Source of the DNA: JAURVT01 sp049059935
GTDB lineage: Bacteria > Actinomycetota > Actinomycetes > Propionibacteriales > Nocardioidaceae
Assembly: GCF_049059935.1 (NCBI RefSeq)
Contig: NZ_JBMGQR010000060.1
Span: forward strand, 1-26,232
Length of the DNA stretch: 26,232 nucleotides
Direction: 5' to 3'
The notes below the pieces were generated by a model, which had not been told where the DNA came from, did no database searches, and saw nothing but the letters and a program-made list of their open reading frames with translations. Positions 5,548 to 13,702 of the stretch are shown in pieces. Both the position numbers and the translations under genes were made by a program. The stretch's first letter is position 1. Every line of letters begins with the position of its first letter.

Positions 5548-6468
5548 CTAGCGGTGCAGCTCCCGGCCGAGCTGCTGCACGAGGTCCACCGAGGCCTCGA
5601 TCTCGGCCCGGCGGACCGAGACGCTCTCGACGTTGAGCCCGAACGGGACGCCCATGTGTCGGCAGTACGCGATCAGCTCGCGGGCCGCGCCGAGCGAGTG
5701 CTCGTACGACGCCTGCAGCGTGTCGTCCGCGTGGCGCAGGTCGTTCTGGATCCAACGCGGCACGTCGACGCCGAGCCACCCGAGGAACTCGAGCGTCTTG
5801 AGCGACCCGCACACCGAGAAGGTGAACACGATCGGCACGGGCTCGAGACCCCGTGCGTCGCACTCGTAGCGGTAGTCCGACACCAGGTTCTTGGCGGCAT
5901 TGACGTCGTAGACGACCTGCGTGACGAAGAACGAGCAGCCGGCCTCCTGCTTGGCGACCAGGCGCAGGTGCTCGTCGCCGCGGCTGGTGTGCCGCTCAGG
6001 GATCGCGACGCCCCCGAGCCGCAGGTCGGGACGCGCCTGCGCCCACAGCTGCTGCGCGCGGACGAGCGACGTCGCCGACTGCCGACGCCCGGACGAGGCT
6101 CCCACGAACACCGTCAGGGCGCGGTCGGCGTCCTGGGCGCCCAGCCACGCGTCCAGCTCGGTCTCGTCGTACTTGCCGACGGCCCGGTAGACGACGACCG
6201 GCGTGCCCCAGTCCGTGAGGTGCTGGGCCAGGAAGGTCGCTGGGTCGATCGTCGGGAGGAACGGGAACGGCCGCTCCTCGGGGTTGCGGTCGCTCTCGTC
6301 GTCGATGTCGTAGAGGACGAGGCCGTCGAGGTCGAGGGGAGCCAGCCGCTTGCGGGTGAGGTCGGCGACCTCCTGCGCGCGCTCGCTCGTGACCGTGACC
6401 CGAGGAGGAGTCATGGCGAAGAGCAGGAGCTCGCTCCCCCGTGCCGCGATCCGCTTCGCGAGGTCCAT
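5548..6468 (-). CDS. Methylenetetrahydrofolate reductase-family protein, non-canonical
   Basis: The 306-aa protein follows the MTHFR/MetF TIM-barrel pattern. A first strand ends in LLLFAMTPPR (residues 14-23), followed by a middle TVFVGASSG and a SFFVTQVVYDVN strand matching the [IF]TQ[FL]x[FY]D motif that contacts folate. Canonical MetF enzymes have Glu in the first strand (FEFFPP, E. coli Glu28, needed for 5,10-methylene-THF reduction); here the aligned residue is Ala18 (FAMTPP). The protein may therefore be a divergent MTHFR using another acid, or a homologue with another one-carbon or flavin reaction. The true start is ATG 6468, 6 nt after TACGGT; longer in-frame upstream sequence is antisense noise. 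No metabolic partner is adjacent. Confidence 0.7.
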   Translation of the reverse strand: MDLAKRIAARGSELLLFAMTPPRVTVTSERAQEVADLTRKRLAPLDLDGLVLYDIDDESDRNPEERPFPFLPTIDPATFLAQHLTDWGTPVVVYRAVGKYDETELDAWLGAQDADRALTVFVGASSGRRQSATSLVRAQQLWAQARPDLRLGGVAIPERHTSRGDEHLRLVAKQEAGCSFFVTQVVYDVNAAKNLVSDYRYECDARGLEPVPIVFTFSVCGSLKTLEFLGWLGVDVPRWIQNDLRHADDTLQASYEHSLGAARELIAYCRHMGVPFGLNVESVSVRRAEIEASVDLVQQLGRELHR

Positions 6469-6480
6469 GGGTCGACCGTA
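6469..6480 (-). promoter_or_regulatory. Leaderless -10 box
   Basis: TACGGT (6480-6475, minus strand) plus 6 nt leads to the ATG at 6468. This identifies the start of the MTHFR-like gene. Confidence 0.55.
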
Positions 6481-6490
6481 GTCGACGACC

Positions 6491-6697
6491 TCAGTCGATG
6501 AATCCCGTGCTCGGGTCGACCATGGAGAGGAAGTCCCGGGCGCCGTCCTCGATCTCGGCGCGGGTGAGGCCTGTGCTGGAGGCCGACGCGAACCCGTATC
6601 CGGGGTGCGGGCCGCTGACCCAGTCGTGGTCGTACGTACCGGGCTCCCCCGGACGCTCACGAACCTCGAACACCTCGCCGTCGACGTCGAGGTGCAC
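6491..6697 (-). CDS. Small hypothetical protein (68 aa)
   Basis: This 68-aa acidic protein starts at a GTG 2 nt after the stop codon of the upstream 55-aa gene, so it is probably translated by coupling. The sequence (VFEVRERPGEPGTYDHDWVSGPHPGYGF, then TGLTRAEIEDGARDFLSMVDPSTGFID) suggests a small beta unit followed by a helix. I know of no characterised family. Its placement and spacing argue that it is a true gene functioning with its partner. Confidence 0.6.
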   Translation of the reverse strand: MHLDVDGEVFEVRERPGEPGTYDHDWVSGPHPGYGFASASSTGLTRAEIEDGARDFLSMVDPSTGFID

Positions 6698-6699
6698 GG

Positions 6700-6867
6700 T
6701 CAGCTGGGGCGTCGTCGCTCTGGCTTCTCGGCGCTCGCGGGCTGGACGCCCAGGCGGCGCAGGGCTCTGACGTACGCCTTGGCGCCACGGCTGTCAGGAT
6801 CCGGACCGCGCACCGGAGCACGCCGCATGCTGCCGCCGAGGCGGACCGCGGGAGTGTCGTTGCTCAT
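6700..6867 (-). CDS. Small basic hypothetical protein (55 aa)
   Basis: This 55-aa, Arg-rich protein contains RGAKAYVRALRRLGVQPAS and a basic C-terminal tail, which could bind nucleic acid or simply be disordered. AGGAG lies 6 nt before the ATG at 6867, a clear ribosome-binding site, which makes this start better than the in-frame one at 6936. It is the first gene of a two-gene unit with the 68-aa protein, with a 2-nt gap between them. Confidence 0.6.
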   Translation of the reverse strand: MSNDTPAVRLGGSMRRAPVRGPDPDSRGAKAYVRALRRLGVQPASAEKPERRRPS

Positions 6868-6910
6868 CGTGTGCTCCTGGACGTCGAGGTGCGCTTCTGA
6901 GACTACCCGG

Positions 6911-7562
6911 TCACCAGCGGGATGTCGTGAGGTCACGGGCCGCCTCCTCGAGCGCGTTCGCGACGTCCTCGGACCACAGCTGGGCGAAGCTGCGAGCCAC
7001 TCCTGGCGCGAGAGCCCGACCGGACGTGCTCGGGGACCTGTGACTCGTACTCGGACCGGGTGCGCACCACGAGGTCGAGGTAGGGCTCCTCGTCGATCCC
7101 CACGTCCTGTCCGGCCCGCTCACCCGACGCGACGCACTGGCCGATGACGCCCATGCCCGGACGCCACTGCACGCCCGTGGTGACCGCGCGTCGCGACCGC
7201 TCGTAGGCGACCCTCCTCAGCAGGGTCCGCCACCGTCGCACCGGGCTCGGTCGCACGACGTACATCGCGAGTCCGAGGTCGCGCACGTCGATGCCGGTGA
7301 GGTCGTAGACCGACCAGCCGAGCGCGCGGAGCCGCACGCCGGCGGCCTCGCGGTGCGACTCCGCACGCTGGGAGCGCCACTTCCCCACCGCTGCGGCGGA
7401 CGCGGACAGGAACGCGACAAGCGCACCGGCACCTGCGAGCGTCGACTGCGCAGGTCGGTCAAGGAACCTGCCGAAGACGTCGGCGGCCAGCGTGCCGGCG
7501 ATGACCAGGGCCGCGACCGCAACGAGCACCTTGAGCACCAGTGCCGTGTTGCCCGACTTCAC
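6911..7562 (-). pseudogene. Membrane-anchored GAF-like protein, frameshifted
   Basis: From a GTG at 7562 (AGGGGGAG 7 nt upstream) the frame encodes two membrane helices (VLVAVAALVIAGTL and LAGAGALVAFLSASAAAVG), a linker, and a region ending GVQWRPGMGVIGQCVASGE that resembles part of a GAF-type sensor domain. Around 7020-7030 the natural sequence shifts register: the original frame continues as low-complexity Arg/Gly, while the next frame gives GRALAPGVARSFAQLWSEDVANALEEAARDL and a proper stop at 6911. The gene is therefore disrupted by a single-base indel, or the assembly has an error there. Confidence 0.6.
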
Positions 7563-7638
7563 CCGATCGCTCCCCCTCGTCCTGACCAGCACCGTACCGG
7601 CGGGGTCGGACGGTCAGCAGCAGCCGCGCGAGGACGAC

Positions 7639-7668
7639 GAAGGGAAGGAGCGCGAGCCCCTTCCCTTC
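7639..7668. repeat. 10-bp perfect inverted repeat upstream of helR promoter
   Basis: GAAGGGAAGG (7639-7648) and CCTTCCCTTC (7659-7668) are perfect complements around a 10-nt loop. The dyad ends 6 bp before the -10 box of the helR promoter, over its -35 region. The neighbouring gene is divergent, so a terminator has no obvious client here; an operator is more likely. Confidence 0.5.
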
Positions 7669-7674
7669 TCAAGG

Positions 7675-7706
7675 TATAGCGCCTGTGGGGGCTTGCGGCA
7701 AGACCC
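7675..7706 (+). promoter_or_regulatory. Promoter with rifamycin-associated element (RAE)
   Basis: TATAGC (7675-7680) serves as the -10. Positions 7688-7706, GGGGCTTGCGGCAAGACCC, match the published 19-bp rifamycin-associated element as I recall it (GGGGCTTGCGGCAAGGCCC) at 18 of 19 bases. The element is found at promoters of rifamycin-resistance genes in actinobacteria and mediates induction when RNA polymerase is inhibited. It lies at about the transcription start, 63 bp before the GTG at 7770. Confidence 0.85.
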
Positions 7707-7769
7707 CGTGGCCGTCGCAGAATCCCCTGCGCACCTGCCACACGCACCCTCCGAGCGGAGCCCACCTCA

Positions 7770-9941
7770 GTGCCAGACCCCACGACCAGCGCCTTCGACC
7801 TCCCGCCCCACCTCTCCCCCAAGGCCGACCCGTCGATGGTCGCCGACGACGAGGCGCACTTCGCCGCGATCGCCGAGAGTCTCGAGCGGTCGGTCGCCGA
7901 CCTGACCGCCCGGCTCGACGACGCGCGACGCGCGCCGGGCGGCATCGGTCAGGCGGCGATGGACCGCGACCAGGAGGTCCACCGGCTCACCTCCCGCCTG
8001 CGGACCCTGCGCCGGTTCGGCATCGACCTGTGCCTGGGACGGATGGTGCCGGCCGACGGCGGCGACGCCGTCTACGTCGGACGTCTCGGCCTCAAGGACG
8101 CCGGCGGCCGGCGGCTGCTGGTGGACTGGCGCTCCCCCGCCGCCGAGCCGTTCTTCGGCGCCACCCACGCCGACCCGATGGGTCTGGCGAGCCGCCGGCG
8201 CTACCGCTGGACGCTCGGACGGGTCAGCGACTACTGGGACGAGGTGTTCACCGCCGACGGCCTCGACGGCCACGCCGCGCTCGACGACCAGTCGGCCTTC
8301 ATCGCCAGCCTCGGCACCGACCGCTCCGACAGGATGCGCGACGTGCTCGGCACGATCCAGGCCGACCAGGACGCGATCATCCGCGCCGGCTCGCGCGGCA
8401 CGCTCGTCGTCGACGGCGGCCCCGGCACCGGCAAGACCGTCGTCGCGCTGCACCGCACGGCGTACCTGCTGTACGCCGACCCGCGGCTGGAGCACCACCG
8501 CGGCGGCGTCCTGTTCGTCGGGCCCCACCAGCCGTACCTCGCGTACGTGTCCGACGTGCTGCCCAGCCTGGGCGAGGACGGCGTTCAGACCTGCACCCTG
8601 CGCGACCTCGTCCCCGAGGGGCCCGGGGCGGGCGGGGAGACCGATGCCGAGGTCGCCCGGCTCAAGGCCACCGTCGCCATGGTGACCGCGATCGAGCCCG
8701 CCGTCCGCCTCTACGAGGAGCCGCCCACCCGGCCGATGGTCGTCGAGACGCCGTGGGCCGACGTCCGCCTCGACCCCGCCGACTGGGCCGAGGCGTTCGC
8801 GTCGGCGTCGGGCACGCCGCACAACGAGGCCCGCGACCAGGTGTGGGACGAGCTGCTGACGATCCTGGTCGACAAGCACGCCGACGACGAGGACCTCTCC
8901 CCCGACCTCCTGCGCCGCGCCCTGCGTCAGGACGACGACCTCGTCGACGCGTTCGGACGGGCCTGGCCGCTGATCGAGGCCACCGACCTCGTCGGCGACC
9001 TCTGGGACGTCCCGGCGTACCTGCGTCGGTGTGCGCCCTGGCTCTCCCCCGACGAGGTGCGCCTGCTGCAGCGCGACGACCCCCAGGCCTGGACGGTGTC
9101 CGACCTGCCGCTGCTGGACGCCGCGCGTCGACGGCTCGGTGACGTCCGGGCCTCCGGCCGCCGCCGTCGGCAGGAGGCCGAGGTCGCCGCCCAGCGCGAG
9201 CAGATGGACCAGGTCATCGACGAGCTGGTCCAGGCCGACGGCGACGCCTACGGCGTCGGGCTCGTGTCGAGCCTGCGCCACGAGGACCTCCAGGCCGCCC
9301 TGGTCGACGACGCCGCGCTGCCCGAGGCTGACGTCGACCTGCTCGCCGGCCCGTTCGCGCACGTCGTGGTCGACGAGGCGCAGGAGCTGACGGACGCCGA
9401 GTGGCAGATGCTGCTGCAGCGCTGCCCGTCGCGCAGCCTCACCGTCGTCGGTGACCGCGCCCAGGCACGTCACGGGTTCACCGAGTCGTGGACCGATCGG
9501 TTGGGGCGCGTCGGGCTCGACCGGGTGGAGGTCGCCTCGCTCGGCATCAACTACCGCACGCCGCAGGAGGTGATGGTCGAGGCCGAGCCGGTGATCCGGG
9601 CCGCGCTCCCCGACGCGAACGTGCCCACGTCGGTCCGCAGCAACGGCCTCCCGGTCGAGCACCGGGCGACGTCGGAGCTGACCGGCGTCCTCGACGGCTG
9701 GCTCGCCGAGCACCCCGAGGGCACGGCGTGCGTCGTGGGCGACCCGACCTTCGCCGCGACCTCGCGCGTCCGATCGCTCTCGCCCGAGCTCGTGAAGGGC
9801 CTGGAGTTCGACCTCGTCGTCCTGGTCGACCCCGACGCGTTCGGCGACGGCATCGAGGGGGCCGTCGACCGCTACGTGGCGATGACCCGGGCCACCCAGC
9901 GCCTCGTGGTGCTCAGCCCCGACGGGCCTGCTTCGCGGTGA
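7770..9941 (+). CDS. helR: HelR/HelD-type RNA polymerase recycling ATPase
   Basis: The 723-aa protein is a superfamily 1 helicase-like motor. An N-terminal coiled-coil-like arm (residues about 25-80) precedes Walker A GGPGTGKT at 216-223. DEAQE at 535-539 is motif II, followed by VVGDRAQARHG (motif III-like), INYRTPQEV (motif IV-like) and a C-terminal KGLEFDLVVLVD...YVAMTRATQRL, the UvrD-type C-terminal motor motifs. HelD-family proteins bind RNA polymerase and eject stalled nucleic acid; the actinobacterial HelR branch displaces rifamycin from the enzyme and gives tolerance. The RAE at the promoter supports the HelR assignment. The GTG start is preceded by GAGCGGAG at about 9 nt. The 3' end overlaps the convergent secreted-protein gene by 29 bp. 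Confidence 0.88.
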   Translation: MPDPTTSAFDLPPHLSPKADPSMVADDEAHFAAIAESLERSVADLTARLDDARRAPGGIGQAAMDRDQEVHRLTSRLRTLRRFGIDLCLGRMVPADGGDAVYVGRLGLKDAGGRRLLVDWRSPAAEPFFGATHADPMGLASRRRYRWTLGRVSDYWDEVFTADGLDGHAALDDQSAFIASLGTDRSDRMRDVLGTIQADQDAIIRAGSRGTLVVDGGPGTGKTVVALHRTAYLLYADPRLEHHRGGVLFVGPHQPYLAYVSDVLPSLGEDGVQTCTLRDLVPEGPGAGGETDAEVARLKATVAMVTAIEPAVRLYEEPPTRPMVVETPWADVRLDPADWAEAFASASGTPHNEARDQVWDELLTILVDKHADDEDLSPDLLRRALRQDDDLVDAFGRAWPLIEATDLVGDLWDVPAYLRRCAPWLSPDEVRLLQRDDPQAWTVSDLPLLDAARRRLGDVRASGRRRRQEAEVAAQREQMDQVIDELVQADGDAYGVGLVSSLRHEDLQAALVDDAALPEADVDLLAGPFAHVVVDEAQELTDAEWQMLLQRCPSRSLTVVGDRAQARHGFTESWTDRLGRVGLDRVEVASLGINYRTPQEVMVEAEPVIRAALPDANVPTSVRSNGLPVEHRATSELTGVLDGWLAEHPEGTACVVGDPTFAATSRVRSLSPELVKGLEFDLVVLVDPDAFGDGIEGAVDRYVAMTRATQRLVVLSPDGPASR

Positions 9942-10506
9942 TGACGTGCTTCAGCTGGTCGCCGTCGTCCGGTTCGGTCGCGTCGCCGTCCGGCAGGTAC
10001 GCCCCCACACCGCCGGACTCCACGTCGCCGACCATGACGTTGACGCGCTGGCGCCCGGCGCGGTCGCCGAGGCAGCGCTGCGGGAACGACACGCGGATCC
10101 ACCCGTTGCGGCCCGTCCGGAAGGTGGTGCGGAGCCTCTCGCAGGCCCAGGGTCGCTCGTCCTCGGTCGTCAGCGACCCGGCGCCGGCCACCCACCGACG
10201 TCCCTGCGGGAGGACGATCACGTAGTGCTCGACGCGGTGCGCCTCGGTGTTGCTGGACCGCCCGATGGCGAACCCGAGGCCGGTCCTGCCACGACGGACC
10301 TCGCTGACGCGCACGGTGACCACGAACCGCTTGGCACCGTTCTGCACCTTCACCGATCTGAGGTCCATGAGAGCCGGCGCGTCGCCGACGGCGTCCATCC
10401 GCTTCTTGGTCTGCGCCGAGGCCGGTCCGCCGGCGGCGACCACCAGCAGCAACGTCAGTGCGACGACGGTCAGCCTGCGCACGACTGCGCTCCCCCGGGT
10501 GCTCAT
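9913..10506 (-). CDS. Secreted protein, function unknown
   Basis: The 197-aa precursor has a clear Sec signal peptide: basic RR, a hydrophobic core LTVVALTLLLVVAAGG, then cleavage after PASA before QTKKR. The mature part looks beta-rich (KVQNGAKRFVVTVRVSEV, HYVIVLPQG, WIRVSFPQRC), has a single Cys pair (ACERL...PQRCL) that may form a disulfide, and is probably exported and extracytoplasmic. I do not recognise the family. The start is ATG 10506, with a -10-like GATGAT 6 nt upstream (a GTG one codon earlier is possible). Its 3' end overlaps helR by 29 bp, tail to tail. Confidence 0.72.
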   Translation of the reverse strand: MSTRGSAVVRRLTVVALTLLLVVAAGGPASAQTKKRMDAVGDAPALMDLRSVKVQNGAKRFVVTVRVSEVRRGRTGLGFAIGRSSNTEAHRVEHYVIVLPQGRRWVAGAGSLTTEDERPWACERLRTTFRTGRNGWIRVSFPQRCLGDRAGRQRVNVMVGDVESGGVGAYLPDGDATEPDDGDQLKHVITAKQARRG

Positions 10507-10568
10507 CACGACATCATCGGGTCCCCGAGGGCTCCGCGTCCGGCGATCGGCCTCGATAGGCTCCGGAG
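10507..10568. promoter_or_regulatory. Divergent leaderless promoters
   Basis: The minus-strand GATGAT (10518-10513) is 6 nt from ATG 10506. The plus-strand TAGGCT (10557-10562) is 6 nt from GTG 10569. Confidence 0.5.
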
Positions 10569-11177
10569 GTGCCCACCCGTGCCGACATCGTGACGTTCCA
10601 CGACCCGCCCCCGCCGCCGGGGCAGTCCCCCTGGGTCGACGGCGCCGCGCCGAGCACGCACGTGGAGGTCGTGGACGCCGACCCCGCGTGGGCCGACTGG
10701 TTCGTCGAGCTCGAGGCGCGTGTCCGCGCCGCGCTCGGTCCGCGCGCGCTGGTCGTCGAGCACGTCGGGTCGACCTCCGTGCCCGGTCTGGCCGCCAAGC
10801 CGATCGTCGACGTCGACCTCACCGTCGCCGACACCGAGAACGAGGTGGCGTACGTCCCGCCCCTCGTCGCCGCCGGTTTCGAGCTGCGGGTCCGCGAGCC
10901 GTGGTGGCACGGGCACCGCCTGCTGCGCTCGACGACGCCGATGTGCCACCTGCACGTTTTCGACTTCCGCAGCCCCGAGACCGTCAAGCACCGGGTGCTG
11001 CGCGACTGGCTGCGCACGCACCCCGACGAGCGCGAGCTGTACGCCGACGCCAAGCGCCGGGCCGCGGACGCCGCGACCGCCGCGGGCGAGGACTCCATGC
11101 AGTACAACGCCCGCAAGGAGCAGGTGGTGCGCGAGATCTACCACCGGGCGTTCGTCGGCACCGGCCTGCTCGACTGA
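10569..11177 (+). CDS. GrpB family protein (UPF0157, nucleotidyltransferase-like fold)
   Basis: The 202-aa protein has the GrpB/UPF0157 signature: VEVVDADPAWADWF near the N-terminus, VEHVGSTSVPGLAAKPIVDVDLTV in the middle (the GSTSVPGLxAKPxIDI motif), and a late YNARKEQVVREIYHRA helix. The fold is related to nucleotidyltransferases, and the VDVDL acidic pair would fit a metal site, but the family's reaction is not settled. The GTG start is 6 nt after TAGGCT. A terminator-like hairpin follows at 11216-11248. It is convergent with the UvrA-like gene. Confidence 0.88.
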   Translation: MPTRADIVTFHDPPPPPGQSPWVDGAAPSTHVEVVDADPAWADWFVELEARVRAALGPRALVVEHVGSTSVPGLAAKPIVDVDLTVADTENEVAYVPPLVAAGFELRVREPWWHGHRLLRSTTPMCHLHVFDFRSPETVKHRVLRDWLRTHPDERELYADAKRRAADAATAAGEDSMQYNARKEQVVREIYHRAFVGTGLLD

Positions 11178-11215
11178 CGGGGTCGCCCCCGGCGCGCGCC
11201 GAACTACCGAGGAAT

Positions 11216-11248
11216 CGAGGTCGTGGTCCGTATCGGGGCCCGACCTCG
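11216..11248. terminator. Bidirectional terminator-like hairpin
   Basis: CGAGGTCG (11216-11223) and CGACCTCG (11241-11248) are perfect 8-bp arms around 17 nt, followed on the plus strand by TTTCT. The hairpin lies between the convergent GrpB and UvrA-like genes and could end transcripts from both. Confidence 0.45.
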
Positions 11249-11278
11249 TTTCTCCGGTCTCGACCGGCCACCGACCCG

Positions 11279-13672
11279 TCAGCCGGCCACGTACTCCGCG
11301 AGGTGCTCGCCGGTCAGGGTGGAGCGGGCCGCGACGAGGTCGGCCGGGGTGCCCTCGAAGACGACGCGCCCGCCGTCGCGACCGGCGCCCGGGCCGAGGT
11401 CGATGATCCAGTCGGCGTGGGCCATGACGGCCTGGTGGTGCTCGACCACCACCACCGACGTGCCCGCGTCGACGAGCCGGTCGAGCAGGCCGAGCAGGTT
11501 CTCGACGTCGGCGAGGTGCATCCCCGTCGTGGGCTCGTCGAGCACGTAGACCTCGGCCTTCTCGGCCATCTGCGTGGCGAGCTTGACGCGCTGACGCTCG
11601 CCGCCGGACAACGTGGTGAGCGGCTGCCCGAGGGTCAGGTACCCGAGCCCGACGTCGACGAGCCGGACCAGCACCTTGTGGGCCGCAGGGGTCCGCGCGT
11701 CGCCCTCGCCGAAGAACGCCTCCGCCTCGGCCACCGACATCGCGAGCACCTCGGCGATGTTCCGGCCACCGAGGGTGTGCTCGAGCACCGCCGCCTGGAA
11801 GCGTCGCCCCTCGCAGTCCTCGCAGGTGGACTCGACGGTCGCCATCACCCCCAGCTCGGTGAAGATCACGCCGGCGCCCCCGCACGTCGGGCAGCCGCCC
11901 TCGGAGTTGGAGCTGAACAGCGCCGGCTTGACCCCGTTGGCCTTGGCGAACGCCTTGCGGATCGGCTCCAGCATCCCGGTGTACGTCGCGGGGTTGCTGC
12001 GGCGCGATCCCTTGATCGCCCCCTGGTCGATCACGACGACGCCGTCGCGGGCCGCGACGGACCCGTGGACCAGCGAGCTCTTGCCCGAGCCCGCGACGCC
12101 GGTCACGACGCACAGCACGCCCAGCGGCACGTCGACGTCGACGTCGCGGAGGTTGTGGGTGCCCGCACCGCGGACCTCCAGCGCGCCGGACGAGGTGCGC
12201 ACCGACCCCTTGAGGGCGGCGCGGTCGTCCAGGTGCCGACCGGTGACGGTGTCGCTCCCCCGCAGCCCGTCCAGGTCGCCCTCGAAGCAGACCCGGCCGC
12301 CCTCGCTGCCGGCGCCGGGCCCCAGGTCGACCACGTGGTCCGCGATCGCGATCGTCTCGGGCTTGTGCTCGACGACCAGCACCGTGTTGCCCTTGTCGCG
12401 CAGCTGGAGCAGCAGCCGGTTCATCCGCTCGATGTCGTGCGGGTGCAGGCCGATGGTGGGCTCGTCGAAGATGTAGGTGACGTCGGTCAGCGACGAGCCG
12501 AGGTGTCGGATCATCTTGGTGCGCTGCGCCTCCCCTCCCGACAGCGTGCCGGCGGGACGGTCGAGCGAGAGGTAGCCCAGGCCGATCTCGACGAACGAGT
12601 CGAGCAGGTGCCTCAGACCCGTCAGCAGCGGCGCGACGGACGGCTCGTCCAGCTCGCGGACCCACGTGGCCAGGTCGCTGATCTGCAGCCGGCAGAGGTC
12701 AGCGATGCTCCGGCCCCGGATCGTCGACGACCTGGCCTCGGCGCTGAGCCGTGTGCCCTCGCACTCGGGGCACGACTGGAAGGTGATCGCGCGCTCCACG
12801 AAACGGCGGACGTGCGGCTGCATGGCCTCCACGTCCTTGGACAGCATGGACTTCTGGATCCTGGGGATGATCCCCTCGAAGGTGAGGTTCACGCCCTCCA
12901 CCTTGATCTTGGTCGGCTCCGCGTACAGCATCGTCTCGAGCTGCTTCTTGGTGAAGGTCCCGATCGGCTTGGTCATGGGCAGGCCGACGCCCTCGAACAA
13001 CCGGCCGTACCAGCCGTCCATCGAGTAGCCCGGCACGGTCAGCGCCCCGTCGGCCAGCGACCTGGTCTCGTCGTACAGCGCGGTGAGGTCGACGTCCGAG
13101 ACCGAGCCCATGCCCTCGCAGCGCGGGCACATGCCACCGAGGTAGACGGCGTCGCGGACGACCTTCCTCTCCACGCGCCCCCCGGCCTTCTCGGTGCTCA
13201 TCGCCCCGCTCGCCCTGCGCGTCGGGACGTTGAACGAGAACGCCGTCGGCGGACCGACGTACGGGTCGCCCAGGCGGCTGTAGAGGATCCGCAGCATGGC
13301 GTTGGCGTCGGTGGCGGTGCCCACCGTCGAGCGCGGGTTGGCACCCATCGGCTCCTGGTCGACGATGATGGCCGTCGTCAGGCCCTCGAGGTGGTCCACG
13401 TCCGGCCGGGCCAGCGACGGCATGAACCCCTGGAGGAACGCGCTGTAGGTCTCGTTGATCATCCGCTGCGACTCCGCCGCGATGGTCTCGAACACGAGCG
13501 AGCTCTTGCCCGACCCCGAGACCCCGGTGAACACCGTCAGCCGGCGCTTGGGGAGCTCGAGGTCGACGTCCCTGAGGTTGTTGACGCGAGCGCCGTGCAC
13601 GCGGATCAGGTCGTGACGGTCCGCCGCGTGCGGCTCGGACGACCTCTCGTCAGTGGTGCTGGCCCTGCTCAT
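11279..13672 (-). CDS. UvrA-like ABC ATPase (UvrA2/DrrC type)
   Basis: The 797-aa protein has two ABC ATPase halves. The first has Walker A GVSGSGKSS (residues 50-58), a CPRCEGMG zinc pair and TLSGGEAQR with DEPTIGLHP. The second has GVAGSGKSS, paired CPTC/CEDC cysteines and TLSGGERQRV with DEPTTGMHL. UvrA of nucleotide excision repair is about 950 aa; this shorter form matches the UvrA2/DrrC-type paralogues linked to drug tolerance, such as the DrrC daunorubicin-resistance protein. It probably recognises or dislodges DNA-bound small molecules, acting without a dedicated UvrB here. It is the last gene of the operon with the VOC protein 30 bp upstream. The ATG is preceded by GAGGACGAGACG. Confidence 0.88.
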   Translation of the reverse strand: MSRASTTDERSSEPHAADRHDLIRVHGARVNNLRDVDLELPKRRLTVFTGVSGSGKSSLVFETIAAESQRMINETYSAFLQGFMPSLARPDVDHLEGLTTAIIVDQEPMGANPRSTVGTATDANAMLRILYSRLGDPYVGPPTAFSFNVPTRRASGAMSTEKAGGRVERKVVRDAVYLGGMCPRCEGMGSVSDVDLTALYDETRSLADGALTVPGYSMDGWYGRLFEGVGLPMTKPIGTFTKKQLETMLYAEPTKIKVEGVNLTFEGIIPRIQKSMLSKDVEAMQPHVRRFVERAITFQSCPECEGTRLSAEARSSTIRGRSIADLCRLQISDLATWVRELDEPSVAPLLTGLRHLLDSFVEIGLGYLSLDRPAGTLSGGEAQRTKMIRHLGSSLTDVTYIFDEPTIGLHPHDIERMNRLLLQLRDKGNTVLVVEHKPETIAIADHVVDLGPGAGSEGGRVCFEGDLDGLRGSDTVTGRHLDDRAALKGSVRTSSGALEVRGAGTHNLRDVDVDVPLGVLCVVTGVAGSGKSSLVHGSVAARDGVVVIDQGAIKGSRRSNPATYTGMLEPIRKAFAKANGVKPALFSSNSEGGCPTCGGAGVIFTELGVMATVESTCEDCEGRRFQAAVLEHTLGGRNIAEVLAMSVAEAEAFFGEGDARTPAAHKVLVRLVDVGLGYLTLGQPLTTLSGGERQRVKLATQMAEKAEVYVLDEPTTGMHLADVENLLGLLDRLVDAGTSVVVVEHHQAVMAHADWIIDLGPGAGRDGGRVVFEGTPADLVAARSTLTGEHLAEYVAG

Positions 13673-13702
13673 CGTCTCGTCCTCGCCGGTCGGTCGTCGG
13701 TG

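Noticed and set aside
7767..9713. A 648-aa minus-strand open frame over helR
   Set aside because: Composition is Gly/Val/Arg/Asp repeats typical of antisense in high-GC coding DNA; helR carries all its motor motifs.
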